A stretch of DNA of 64,000 nt, from NCBI GenBank assembly GCA_020081605.1, contig JAHREC010000011.1:4712001-4776000 (forward strand), in the 5' to 3' direction. The notes beneath the pieces are model-generated. The model ran no database searches and was not told the DNA's origin. It saw only the letters and a list, made by a program, of their open reading frames with translations. Position numbers and translations under genes: made by a program. Of this stretch, positions 48,605-61,140 are shown one piece after another (within the stretch, counting starts at the first letter, position 1; each line of letters begins with the position of its first letter). The DNA comes from Albifimbria verrucaria (lineage: Eukaryota > Ascomycota > Sordariomycetes > Hypocreales > Stachybotryaceae).

Positions 48605-50376
48605 GCCAGCGCACTCGCAATGCCTAGAAAGAGGCAGTACAGCCCGAATTCCGGGGTTACTTTACCGATGATCTCAGGATTCTCTTTTGCTTCTTTCACG
48701 CCAAAACACTTCTACGCACCCCAACATTTCGAGTTGCTACTGGGTAACACGCACATCGCAGGCCGGCACAAGAACAGACTCTTGGCCAATCTGACGTTGC
48801 TTTTCAGGCTCCTCCACTACTACGCAGATATGCGGTCTTCCAAGCTTTTTGGACGTTTGTGCTGTTGGATTAGGGAATCCTGAGCGCTGCCTTCAAAAAG
48901 CAGCTCCTGGAGTCAATGAACAATCTTTCACCAGCAGATTTGTCAACTTTTTGTTCAAGCACGTCAGCGTGCTGTTAAGTTCGGCGACTCACATGAATCC
49001 TCTTTGCTCACTGACCTGGTGGATAAGTGGGCACATGATCGAGGTATCGCACTAAGCACTCGCCACAAGAGCGATTCAACCTGGCCGAAGAAAAGAGAAT
49101 GTTGGCAGAAGATCGTGGAGACAAAGCTGAGCGATCTTCTATATGGCCCACTAGACTTGGAGCTTCCTACTTCCCTTGCTCAATTGCCACTACAAGCCAA
49201 CAAATCTCAGTCTAAGTCCCATGTATTGAGTTCTTCTCCATCCAGGTAAGTTTCTTTTATTAATTCAGCCCCTGCCTTGCGAACTACCCTCTAACCACTT
49301 CCATAGAGCCAGAAACGAAAGGTTGAATAACCGACGACATGAACAGACTCAAAGCTTTGATGATGACTGTATCATTGTCGATGAGCAGCTTGCGGACGAA
49401 AATGCGACCACGCAATCGGGCACTCAAGCCAAGGACACACAGCATGCTACTCCTCAAGCGAACGACCATGGCATGTACCAGGAAATAAACATAGGTCACT
49501 ATGGATCAGGAGAGAAGCGCCGTCGAGCCTTTGCTGCAGGCCCTACTCCTGCTAAGCATAGTCTGACTACCTCAGCCGATGCTTCCGAAAGCTCAGGTCC
49601 CCGAAGAAGCAAAAGAAGGGAACACAAAATACACGAGAAATTTTTCCTGGATTTCAGATCATGAAGACAGAGCAAGCTACTGATCCATGCATTTATGATC
49701 TTCCCCAGCAAGAAAACACTGAGCACATCGCGCCGACAGAACATCACACTGACCCAGTTCAAAACACCAAAACCCTGTCAAAGAAAGAAATGAGGGCTCA
49801 ACTCAAAAGGACGAAAGATCGACTGGCTCAGAGTTCGACGTCACTAGATGCACGCGTTCGTGACGAGACCATGGGCAGCGTACCAACTAGCCACGATGTG
49901 AACGCCTACCCGACAGGCGCAAGTGAGTTGACAGAGAGGGACTGGGAAGGTTATGAGTCGCGTATCTATGAGCTCGAACACAGACTTGAGATATTGGAGA
50001 AACGCTTGGGGAGGAGTCAACATGGTCGAGGTCAATGGGAACATTTTTGTACGACGCCAACGGGCGAAACCTTGAAACTTTCAAGGATGTTTTCGCAGCT
50101 ATCACGACACTTCACGAGGTGTCGGCCTCGATGGCTTCCAAAAGACTCCTAGCCGGTCCTGAGTGTAAAATAACGGCGGTGTCTAGACAGTTCGCACTTG
50201 AGATTTACAGAGATGTACCAAATTGTTCTCGCTTGGTCATGGCGCCGCCTGGGCGATTTAGGTCCATAGTTGTATACCGAGCTCGTTCATATGCTGAGAC
50301 ACGACGTCCCTCATCAAGTGACATATCCCTTTTATGTTGTCGTGCAACCATGCTGCATGACGTCTCCCAGAAGTAA
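48605..50376 (+). CDS. Hypothetical protein with basic and coiled-coil segments (several frameshifts)
   Basis: Coding character is visible across frames. It begins MPRKRQYSPNSGVTLPMISG at 48605, with SLLTDLVDKWAHDRG and DSTWPKKRECWQKIVETKLS at about 48990-49140. An intron follows at about 49247-49305. Then come an acidic stretch (QSFDDDCIIVDEQLADENA), a basic KRRRAFAAGP and RRSKRREHKIHEKF segment that could be a nuclear signal, KKEMRAQLKRTKDRLAQ, and a coiled coil YELEHRLEILEKRLGR. One base is missing in TTTTT 50044-50048, after which NGRNLETFKDVFAAITTL follows. Other frame changes lie near 48882-48980 and 49660. I do not recognise the family; a nuclear or DNA-associated role is only a guess from composition. 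The exact limits are uncertain. Confidence 0.4.
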
Positions 50377-52580
50377 TTGTAGATTGGTCGACAAGTTCAG
50401 ACCTGAGATTTTCAAGCTCTGACCCGTATGACTCGAAGCTTTCAGCCTTACACATTCGTGGGAAGTGCCATCTGGTTGAGTTTGATGGCTGGTGCCTTTT
50501 CATGGGTCAGATTCCAACAAACTCCATTCCTCGCATCAATCATTGAACACTGGCGTAACCACTGCACTCGGGGCAAGCCGAGCGCTTCAAAGGTCAGGAA
50601 CCGAGCCTGATTAAAATGTGCGTCACCTTTGTCTCCAGCGTATATTCTCAAACAGCAGGCTAAGCATCAAGTGGATCCACGATCACAATCTCAAACGCCA
50701 TCGGGGAGCTTGGTAGCCTTCTAGGCCCCACGCCCTAAACAAGTGGATTCCATGATCAAATGCGATGCCACTCGCAAGTTATACGAAAATGGCAATCTCT
50801 TGCGATTGAGGGATCAAAGTTTCGTACGTAGGTGTTGGACCAGGCCACGTCTGCAGAAAGAATTTTCCAACCACGTTTCAAAACGTTCCAAATGCCGGGA
50901 ATTTCTCCGACCAACAAATCATTCCAGCGAACAATGAACTGAGCGCAGCATTTAAAGGACCGCACATGTCCCCGTTCTCGGCACCTACCCGTGATCTGTG
51001 CCCAGGGTTGGGGATCGACGATGGCCATGGCTCCAGCGTCTCGATGTTTGGTTCATGCGCAAATGAGGCTGTTCAGGATGCCATCTCCACTTGTAGGCGA
51101 GCCGTCAATCTCAAGGGTGTACAGATAGATTCGCAATCCAACACTGCCTTGTGACCTAAGTGAGTTGCTGGAAAGCAAGGGATGCTCGTTAATGTAGCAA
51201 TGCTCGGCCTGCATCTTGACGGGCACTGGCTCGTACAGACCCGACTGGACGCTGTTTACCTTCAAGTTGTTGATCACCCACCGTGTTCACGAATCGCTTT
51301 CCGAAAACAGGGAACAGCCAAAAGTTTAAGTCGTGTTCCTGTTCATCTGGACTCGTGGTGTAGACCCTTAACCCCTGAGTGCATGAATGCTTATCGCCCT
51401 AAAACCACAAGCGTTGCCTACCAAGCCACCCTCGAGCCATTCACGTACAATGCGATTTGCAGAACAGGGATATACAATGCAAATGCGGGATATCCAAAGG
51501 CTCTAAAACCCGTCGCTAGTCTAGCTTCAACGCGGGGTGCGGTGGTAAGCCTTGGTCATGTCGGGCCGGGGGCTTGTGAATGGGCAGCTATCCTAGGGCA
51601 TGAATGTGAATGAGGCTGTCGAAGTGCCGCTCATCAAACTAACTTCCAGTCCATCGGTATCCTGTTAGTTCAGCTAGCCCAGCTCTTGTTGAACCTGTGG
51701 CTGAGGACGAGTAATTGACAGCGGGAAACTGGGTATGATTGAACCCTGGGGCACTAAACGAGGGAGGCGTCAAGGCTTGAGATCATCGCTTTTCGAAGCA
51801 AAATGGGATTTATATCTCGTAAGGACTACAACCGAAACTTTTTGAGAATGTCCATTGACGAAAGGTAAAAGCTTTGACTCATGAAGAAGCTTTGAGCACC
51901 GACGATGGACTGATGGAAAGATACGGGCCAACTGGTGATCATCCCCGCAGAACAGGGACCATCGCAGAAGGCCTCTGCTTGTTTGTTTGGATGGTCCCTG
52001 CTTGTGATTTACAAATCGGAATTGCGAGCGCAAGAGACGCCAATCAACGGGTGCCTAGGTCATTCCGAGAGTGTTGCGGGCTCGGGTTAATTTAGTTAAA
52101 CCTTGCCAACCAACCTGGTCGATTGGGCATCGTTGCCTTCATATAACGGGTGGCACACTACACGCCGCGCGTTACTGTCAAACAGGTTCGGAACCTAGCA
52201 GCCTTCAGCTTGGTCCGAGTCAGGGCCCGTCAGCTTTGTGTGCCTGGTTCGTTCCAGCTTTCGGCAGCGCTAGTATGGAACGTCCCTAGGGGCTTTGGGA
52301 TCGCTGGACCCATTGCTTCAGTCATAGTTTGGGTTTGCAGGAACCAGGACCAGCCGGGACTGTGTCAGCAGCGTCGAACGTTTTCGTATAGCAGGGCGTC
52401 TACTTACGTTCACCTCATGTGAATGTTCCCGGCTCCCGCCAAGTGTGCCTGACTCGCTGACAGGATGGAGCCGCTAAACATGTCTGTCGAGTGTCGTAGA
52501 GCGTCTCAATGCGAATTTGTATGAAAGAGATGGGATCCGCGTCTCAACCCCGGGAGACGTTTGATCGTTCCCGTTTTGAA
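50377..52580. other. Long gene-free stretch
   Basis: About 2.2 kb with many medium open frames on both strands (for example 51182-51613) but none with a signal peptide, domain or consistent splicing. It is less AT-rich than other spacers, which explains the open frames. It may be the long upstream region of membrane paralogue B. Confidence 0.4.
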
Positions 52581-52608
52581 CCTCCCACCTCCCACCTCCC
52601 ACCTCCCC
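52581..52608 (+). repeat. Tandem 7-bp repeat CCTCCCA x4
   Basis: Three perfect copies of CCTCCCA and a fourth ending in C form a pyrimidine-rich run about 95 bases upstream of the start at 52702. Such CT-rich tracts are common just upstream of fungal start sites. Confidence 0.85.
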
Positions 52609-52701
52609 ACGTCTTCGGCTCCGGGCAAGAGCCTTGTCCTTCCAAGGCTTCCTCTCGTTTTTTTCTGCCTTGATTGCCTACTCGCAGAGGGACGAGACAC
52701 G

Positions 52702-54015
52702 ATGAAGACCTTCTTGCCAGATAACTTCGTGCTCCAAAAGGTAACCAGGAATGATATTGTCATTGCCTCGGTTGCTTGGGGCTTCACCCTTGGAATTGGC
52801 TGGTTGACAACATGGACAGCCATGCAGCAGACGAGAGGTGTTATACGGCGGCGAGGATGGGCCGTTTTATGGAATCCCTACGTGATCATGATTTGGCTTG
52901 AGATAGCTGTCTGCCTATCGTTTGGAATCATCTGCTTCATGCATTTGATGGGAGTGATACCCCAAGGTATGGTCCTTGCGATACTCACCTTGTTGACAAG
53001 ATGCTAACAGTTGGCCAGCTTTGCGTTTTACTTTTGCATCCGTGAGTTTCCGATACAGCAATTGTTTACTACCTTTGGAAACTTGACTGACCAGCTGTGT
53101 GATTGCTACTAGTTACGACATGGGCTCTGCAGGTTCAATTTCTGCTGCAGATTATCATCAATCGTTGCTCCATCCTCATGATCGATAAAGTAGTCGTTTG
53201 GAGACTAAAGTACGGAGTCGCCGCAATGATTACCGCCATCAATATTTCCGTATATTGCATCTGGATACCTGCACGACTTCAAATATCGGAAGAATACATT
53301 CATATCAACGAAATATGGGATCGCTGCGAGAAGGGCATTTACCTCGTTGTAGATGCCTGTCTAAATATTTTGTTCATCCGTATTGTGAGACAAAACTTGG
53401 TCGCTCGTGGGCTTTTGAAGTACCAGGGCCTCGTTACCTTCAACATTTTAATCATTGGGTTTTCGCTCGGCATGGATGTGCTCATCATCGCCATGATGAG
53501 CCTGGACAACTACTTTTGTGTAAGTTTAATTTATGGGCAACATAACTTATAGAAGTTTCAACTAACACCACGTCACTAGTTATATGCAATTTCATCCGCT
53601 CGCATACATCGTGAAACTCAACATCGAAATGTCGATGGCATCTCTGATTGCCAAGGTCGCGAAGAGCTCTACACAGGAGCACCCGGGCATATCCGGTTAT
53701 GCCCAATCAGCTTCACATAACACTCGGAGAGGAACCAAGCTGTTTGATGGTAGTAGGGAACGAGGCGATCTCGAGCAAGGAAAAGTCTGGGCGAAAGTCA
53801 CCACAACACTAGAAATGGAGACCATGAAAGTGAGGCCAGCAGATCATAAATCACAAATCGGTCTGCACGAAGACACCGATACATTGATTGATCAAGGATC
53901 GTCAATGTATGGCCATGACAGGTCTTCATTGTCGGCATCAAACGATCTGGCCATGAGGACAACCGAAGGCTCACTAAGTAGTCAAGGCTCTACGATTACA
54001 GGAAATGTAATATGA
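52702..54015 (+). CDS. Seven-helix fungal integral membrane protein, paralogue B (one frameshift)
   Basis: Polytopic membrane protein, paralogous to the gene at 16,934-18,020. Start MKTFLPDNFVLQKVTRNDIV at 52702. Helices are seen in IVIASVAWGFTLGIGWL, NPYVIMIWLEIAVCLSFGII, FAFYFCILTTWALQVQFLL, AAMITAINISVYCIWI, GIYLVVDACLNILFIRIV and FNILIIGFSLGMDVLIIAMM. The shared block WIPARLQIS...INEIWDRCEKGIY is the most conserved part. Introns lie at about 52967-53018, 53043-53112 and 53520-53580. Splicing at the first intron only works if a base is added in CCCC 52960-52963 (GVIPP / SFAFYF). A hydrophilic tail of about 130 residues rich in Ser, Thr and Gly ends the protein; the paralogue lacks it. Role unknown. 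Confidence 0.68.
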
Positions 54016-57000
54016 AAAGCGAAAATTAAAAAGCTTTCCTTTCGTTCAGTGTTTATTTAGAGGGAGGTCATATACCTTCTAACTCATCTAATTGATACCC
54101 ATATTAAACTCAGCTCGGTATTCAAGCCTTGACTATGGTGCAGTACAACATCATGGTTCAGCATATGTTGATTAATCTAACCAAATTTTTGGTTCCTAGG
54201 GTACATGGCGTGAATTATCTACCTATTTCGTAAGCGGACTGCTTCGAGAGAAATCTTCCATGTATATTCAAGCATATTGAGCCAAACACACACCTGAGAG
54301 ATATCTTGACACCTAGAGGTCGATTTGCTGAGATTTATTGATTCGAGTAATCATAATACTATCATATCTACAAAAGTGATCAACCTAAGCGGTGGAGGCT
54401 ATTTTGCTCTCGACTCCTTGTTTCCCTTCCCAGATCTCTATGGTATAGGTTTGTCCTCGGTCCACGAGGGCGCGCATTCATGCATGCTACCACCTCTTGG
54501 CTCGGCTTTAACAAAACGACTGAGAAAAACAATTTGCCAGCTAATATTTGCATGCTTTGAGCTTTGTCACATTCTTAGGCAGTTTTGCTACGGCAGTTTT
54601 ATAACTTAAATATGTCAGGATGCATCTCATTCTGGCTCTTTAGTTTAGTCACAACAGTCACTGAGACGCCAGTAGAGAAGACTACAAGAATTCGAAAATC
54701 TATCATGTTGAAGTATAATAATAACAATAATTTGACAAATTAGGGGAACAAATTGAAGAGAACAACAAAAGAAGAATGAAAAAAAAAAAAAAGGAAAAGA
54801 AAACAGTCTCTGAGGCTGAATGATACACGGCTTGGTCGCCCAATGAAAATCCCAATCTTGAACTCCATCTCGTACAGTGCTGATTACCCTGGTTGGTCTT
54901 TGATAAATCATGTGTTGCCACACTCGTTCTTTCCCGTCTATGTTGCGTTCTATGTCTTGTTCCTAAACTCCAGCAATGCCATCTCTAGACAGCGAATTCA
55001 TGTTGCCGTAAGGTCGATCATACTCGGGCCAGCTATCCCTGGCCCTTGGTCATGTTTTGTGGTCGTTGCAAGGGTATGAGAGAATGTCACGTCTTCCCGC
55101 ATAGTAGGTTGCACATCGTGGGTATCGACGGCATCGGGGCAGCTTCAAGTATGAGCCTGCTGAACACCCGCAGGAGTAGAGAGCATCGACGATCTCACAC
55201 ATTGAGAATACTTGGCAGTGACGAGTGTTTGATGGGCTTTTTGTGCGTCACTTGCTGCAGCGACTAGTGATGTAAAGTTCTGCCCGCGCTCGTTTGGTGA
55301 TGTTGTCTTGTCCACTCGCCCCAGGTACTGATCAAAGGAGGTTATGCAGAAGTCGTAAAATGTTTCTACTCGCCAACTAATGTAGCAAGGTAGCTGGAGA
55401 TGGCGATGATAATGATGATTGTGAGAAGCAAGCTTTCACAGAGGAGTCAGGGGTTCTTATATATTCGAGTTGATAGAGTCAGGATGTTGGTCCCGCACCC
55501 TCCAGCCCTATATAATTCTAGGCCGGCATCTGCACGGAGTCTCACATCCAGAGCGCACGAACTAACACGCCTCCATGGCGTTGGTAGCGAGATCCGCTAG
55601 AAATGGAACACTCGCTGGCTCGCTAAGACAATGCCTTGCCATGAGAGAAACCCCAACAATCTTACAAGCACAAGCACAAGCACAGGCACTGCCTGCCCCT
55701 GTTTTAGAGCGGCCGCCCAAGCGCACAGAGTTGGTCCATCCCGATGTAACCATACCATGTGGTTGCTTCTACGTCGAATGACTTCTACACGCCGCGGCTC
55801 GATCCGTCCATAATTTGCTCGAGCGTCCCTTGTGGACCGTCACCTAATGAGCGGGCTACGACGGCCGCGAATAGAACGCTTAGCGGAACAATGCAAGTCA
55901 AAGCCATTGGGGCCTCGCTGAATCAACCAACAGCCCTTCCGTGAACAAGGCATCTGGAGCTTGTGATTCGCTAGGGCGCGTCATCCCTGCCGGGCAGTGC
56001 ATCCGCATGCCCACGGGCATTGCTGATGTAAGTTGCTTTCCACACGCAATCGGCCATTCTTTTGTGACCAGCCTGCCCAAAACAAATGACATGACTTCAT
56101 TTACTTGGCGTCACGTCAGCGAGCTGCTACCCAAAAGCTATGTTGGCTCCATCACCTTGTTGTCCTTTGTTGGCTCAATACCCTGTCTTCCAGGGCGCAG
56201 TCGCGCCACCCGAGCAGGTAGCCGCATGGGTGACCCATGTGAACAAGGAGAATGGCCTTTGCCGAAAATATTCCGCCATACCCAAGTCCATTGTTTTTGG
56301 AAGCTTGCGGTGGTGGTGAGGTTTGTACTTTGGTGAGACCGTCGTGACCCCTGGCGCGAACCACCCCTTTCCTTAAGCGCGTAGTGTGAAGATACACAGA
56401 TCCTTCGCGCTTCCCAGCCATTAGACGCCCCCTGGCTTCTCGAAAACAGATGATCGGGACTTTGCAGCTGTGCCTTAAAGACCCAAACTCCCGGAGCGGT
56501 TTCGGGTGGAAAAACGCGCACGAGGCCAGACGCCCACAGCTTCCGCCTCCACATCCCACAAAAGATAAGCTGACGCACGGGTCTTTGGCTATCGATGCCA
56601 TGGGAAAAGCCCAAGCTAGGAAGAATTGACATGGGCGAGATTCGTCACCGATGGTTATACACATAATGTCTTTTTCGGATTCTTCCGCTTCTTTCTCATC
56701 ATCTTCCCCTTTCCCTCCCCGGATGCAGGCCGTACGTCTAACAACGAGATGGCTTGAGTCACCGTATATTGCTAACTGAATCTGAAACGGTCTGTGTCAT
56801 TATGCGTTGAGCCATCGTCCAATGCTTTGTCCTACTTCCGCATGGCTCCAATCAAGAACATACAATGACACTTTGCATGTCCCTAGTTGGTTGCCTCGCC
56901 GTCACCACATTGTTCGGAGAGTTGAGTTCTCGCGCATTGGCGGGCTGTTCATAGAGTGAGAACATCTAATATTGGCTACTAAGATAATATTTTTGTTTGG

Positions 57001-57935
57001 ATAGGAAAATAAATATTATGGGACAAGGGCTTTAAACATGGCGAAGTCGGGTGGATTTGCAAAGCCACCCACGGAGCGGGCAGTAACCTACGTGTGGATA
57101 ACATAATTCCTATAAACAGCAGAAAATTTGAAGAAATCCTCTTGGGAGATAGATCGTCTATTCTGACCTACTTGGTGTAATGTAGTCTAAGATCACATAG
57201 GAGTAACTTCGCTTCTCCGGACCGAATGAGTATGTCAGACTTGGCAAGGCAGATTTGTTTCCCTTGTCAAATCTGCAGAAGGCCAAAGCTCATGGGATTT
57301 TGTGCATGCCGAACAGCATGATGCCTTATTACTCATGCATAGATCGCTAGCGAGCGGGAAGGAGCTTTTGTCGTGTTACCCGAAGACCTGTGCGCTTTCA
57401 TGTATATCCCAGTCAGCGCCGTACATACTACACGCCGAGGCTTGTGTGCAATGTTGCTCGGTTGATGGAATAGGGGCGATACCGAACAGACAATATATTG
57501 AACAGCCTTTATCAGCGTTCCTGCAATATGACGTGTGCCTTAGTATGAGATGAGGCTTAATCTCATTCCCTCACAATGAGAAATTTTTCCCACGTACAGA
57601 TCATCCCTCGGGATGACTATCGAAATCCTAGCGCACATTGCCATCAAATTATGATGGGTGCTCAGCCACAATGCGACGAATATCAACCGATACTGATAGA
57701 AACCGCACATTATTATATCACCGAGTCTTCTGTAACTACAATAGACAGTCATCCGATACAGTTGCATCATTATCAGGTCAAAACCAGTGTAAGCCTACTC
57801 AGTAAGAAATATTAATATCCTCTTGTACAATATATTAACTATATCTGCTATTACATTATTGGAGGTAGTGACTAGTGGATTTGATTTAGCCTTTTCCTTG
57901 GACCGTAAACGTCGGAAATTCAATCCTCAGATGTC
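54016..57935. other. Longest gene-poor region
   Basis: About 3.9 kb without a supportable gene. Frames at 54325-54609, 55575-55781, 55941-56336 and the minus-strand frames at 56138-56664 have no recognisable feature or splice structure. It contains a 14-base A run (54779-54792) and a short hexamer repeat. Confidence 0.4.
55664..55687 (+). repeat. Hexanucleotide repeat ACAAGC x4
   Basis: Three perfect ACAAGC units and one ACAGGC. Simple repeat in a gene-poor region; no function inferred. Confidence 0.8.
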
Positions 57936-58716
57936 CTATGCGAGCTGTCCACGAACAGCCCCAGGCACCGCCAAGCTAGAGTGTACGTCCGTAAAGAAAC
58001 CAGCAGGATTCTTTTCAATCTCCGATACGTGAAAATCGGTGCCAGTATCGATGCCTAGGTTGAGAACGCCTGTCTTAAATGGGCCAGTGACGCATCCCTT
58101 GGATACTCTGACGTCGGAAGAGCCTACAGGGTTCAGGAACACAATTCTGTAACCAGTCAGATGGGTTCATGCATATAACATGGAGCATATTTGTCTCAAA
58201 CTTAGACGTACCGCGGTGGTCCCGATTTTCCACGTGCTCCCTCGTGGATATGGGTTGCGGTCAGAGCTGGAGACTGATACTCGCCACGGAAACCCTTCAG
58301 AATAATCTCGTAACAGATGACATTGTGGTGAGAATTGATCCAATAACTGAAAGTACCGCTGGTGCCCTTCAGTCCTCCAGTGAAGGCATTGCTATTATTA
58401 ACGACCTGATTAGGGGTTGCCAGGACCGTATAGGCCGAAGTAAATTCGAAATGTTTGTCATCTCCTTCTTGTTATCATAGTCGTCATGTTTGTCATCTCC
58501 CTTCTTGGGATCATAATCGTAATGCTTATCATCTCCCTTCTTGGGATCATAATCGTAATGCTTATCATCTCCCTTCTCGTAATCAGACTCGTAATGTCCG
58601 TCACCTTTATTCTTGGAAGCAAAGTCGACATGTCCGTCATCTTCCTTATCGGGCCAGGTAGGAATGGCTTGGGCGAGAGCTACAAGCCCCAAAGTAAGGA
58701 GAATTGAAGTCTTCAT
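57936..58716 (-). CDS. Secreted CHRD-domain protein with acidic tandem repeats (one frameshift)
   Basis: A signal peptide MKTSILLTLGLVALAQAIPT starts at 58716. Next is a low-complexity region of 12-residue repeats (KGDDKHYDYDPK, with variants) rich in Asp, Lys, His and Tyr, which would suit metal or wall binding. After the repeats one C is missing at 58464-58465. Restoring it continues the frame as FEFTSAYTVLATPNQVV, GTFSYWINSHHNVICYEI and TATHIHEGARGKSGPPR, a CHRD-type beta domain with its His-containing ALTATHIHEG block. An intron at about 58,148-58,211 leads to IVFLNPVGSSDV and the end AVPGAVRGQLA at 57936. Function is unknown; CHRD proteins are secreted in many fungi and bacteria. Confidence 0.75.
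58452..58630 (-). repeat. 36-bp coding tandem repeat, five units
   Basis: Units lie at 58452-58486 (35 nt), 58487-58522, 58523-58558, 58559-58594 and 58595-58630. The second and third are nearly identical and the outer ones are diverged. The first is one base short, reading TCTCC where others read TCTCCC. They encode the 12-residue acidic repeat of the CHRD gene. Confidence 0.92.
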
Positions 58717-61140
58717 GTTGATTCCAGTTTCTGAGATATGAAATATGTGAGCCGCGAGTGTGTGCAATGAGTGCCGCTTGGTTTCTAGTTGACCAGAACG
58801 ACATATGACGGGGTGCACGACGTCAATTTATATCTTTACCAGCATTATATCGGACTCATCATCAAGTTATTCCAATTACTTTAGACAATGAATGATACGA
58901 AACCTTACTTCTTTTCGTCGTAGAAGTGGAATGGCCAAGCCGGGGAATATCACATCCGATTCGTCAGACAGAAGATGCGGGCTATGCTATATTACTACGG
59001 TCTCTTCGCAGCCACCAAGCGCCAAGAACTTGAACAGTAGTATCTTGTCTGATGCAGGAGAGTTTCTTTACAATTTAGACCCCGAATCACTGGTCCGAAA
59101 TGCCAAGCCTCGAGGTTTGTTGGATCTAAATTTGAGTTCGTAGGTAAACACGCCAGGTATTTTAATGCTTTGTAGAAGGCTACCGATTCGTGATGCCCAC
59201 CAGGTCACAGGGGCTTGCCCTCATTTCTCCTCTTTTCAATTCCAAGAAAGAGTTCTGTCGTGGAGTTGAGAACATAATGCTGCTCATTAACCTCTCGTGA
59301 GTTGGATCCTATCATGTCATCCAGTGGGGCTTGTGTTGACGGTACTAAACGTTATACCCAACAGTAAAAGATCAGTGTAAATTTTGCTCAAGCCGCACCA
59401 CTCAATCAGAAATGTGGCGTCGATGGCCAGCTCTCCAAGTTCCAAGTGTCTGCCAAGCCTCCAGGAATGCTAGACACCGATGTTCGGTCTTTGCCCAGCC
59501 GCCTAGTTCTGCTCTGAATGGTCATGCTCTCTACTAAAAAGTTTGAATGCTACTGCTAATCATAGCTTCAGGCCGATCCGATTTCACTGTGGGGATCTAA
59601 GAGCTTGGCCTGAAGCTAGAGGTAAGCAAGCTCTTTATGAGCAATGGATGACGAATTGCCCCTAGTGTAGACCATCTGCCAGAGTGCCCAGACCCTGAAG
59701 AATGCAGGTACATGTTCCAGCCTTTCGGTTCAGTTTCATGCCAAGCCTTGCAGATTCTCTATACGAGATGAGCTTTTTGCGCCTCTGGGGACGGACCCTT
59801 CGGACTTTCTCATGACGTAACTTCAGGCATTCAGTAGTGACAAATCACTTTTGATAGCATGGAATAATAACTTTTCCCAGTCTTTGCCTTGCTAAGAACT
59901 CAACGCTATGGACCTTGGAGGTACTTTGAGAGGTTGTCTCCAAGGGCATCTTCGACATTCCACTCCTGAGTGACGGGTTTAGCACATGTCAAGGTACCAA
60001 CGTCATTTTCATAGCCTACCCCTCATTTCTCATTAATTTCTCACGCTCGCCATTGGTATGCTAAGTTCTTTCTGCTCTTTTGTGTTCGTTGAGAGCGGCT
60101 GTGGTTGGGCTCGAAATTGAATACAGGGTATGCATATGTTGGCTGCCAATCCAACCCACTCTTTCAACGAAGGAGTGCTCCGGCCATACTGGTCGGGTAA
60201 AGTGGTTCGTCGTTTCAGTCAGCGATGTGATGTCCTTCCGTTCACAAGAGGGACTATTCTCCTTTCTTCCTTGACCCAGCCCTGCTAGGTGCGCACGAAC
60301 CAAATCATAATTTCTCGTCTTACCAACGCACTGATCAACTCGTTGAACAAGCCACCCCTTAGACGCTACAAACGCGCGCATAGCTATGGGCCCTGGAAAG
60401 GCTGCGTAGCTGAGCTTCTATGAGCTTCTATTTTCTGCAGGAATGTTGGCGAAGTCCCCTCCATCAAGCATAGTCCTGCCGGCGATGCAATCCGCTTTGT
60501 CCCGCATCCCCGCCAACACGAGGATACTCCGTTCCAAGCATTACACCGGCCTGTTGATCCAGCAAGGGTAGCTTTGCTTGCAGGAGCTAAACCCCGCCAG
60601 CAGTAAAGCAGGCCAGGCCATTCGTAAAGGAATGGCCCCCACGGGCAACTTGGCCCTATGGGATCCACTATATCCCTTCTGGTGTGACAATTGATCTTCT
60701 AGCACATTGGGGCGATGCTGCGGGGATGTATCGAGCTAATGTCGCACTCACCGAGGACTTTTGTCCCCATGGCCAACTTGGCTAGGATTGAGCTAGATCA
60801 GGGTAAGGGGTTGAACATCACCAGGTGATATGCAAAGACAATGAATTACCAAAGTCCGAAAGCAATTAATTTCCCATGAGCAATCTTCAGAATCCCCAAA
60901 AACAAGGATCATTTGTCACCGTCCAATAGTTCAGATAACTCAGCCTGTAATAAAATTTCCCTGCATCAGCGCACACGCGGTGCTTATTCACAAGCCTCTA
61001 GCGGGCGTCATAAAAATACATCGGAAATGAGAAATGAGCATTTATTGATAGAGATCTACGCGTAGTAATTCAGCGTGAGGCCAAAGCATTGGTGTCAAGT
61101 CTAAACTATTCAGCATCATACACCAAGTCGTTCAATGTGC
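58717..61140. other. Intergenic region
   Basis: About 2.4 kb with no supported gene; frames at 58892-59143, 60061-60381 and 60384-60668 lack recognisable features. The left part is the promoter of the CHRD gene. Confidence 0.4.

Noticed and set aside
51182..51613. 143-residue plus-strand frame in the 2.2 kb gene-free stretch
   Set aside because: Open only because of higher GC; no hydrophobic or domain pattern and other frames overlap it.
54779..54792. Poly-A run as a sign of a retroposed element
   Set aside because: No target-site duplication or coding remnant next to it; simple homopolymer.
56138..56664. Two overlapping minus-strand frames of 164-170 codons
   Set aside because: Mutually overlapping in different frames, Arg/Ser-rich, with no splice or domain support.
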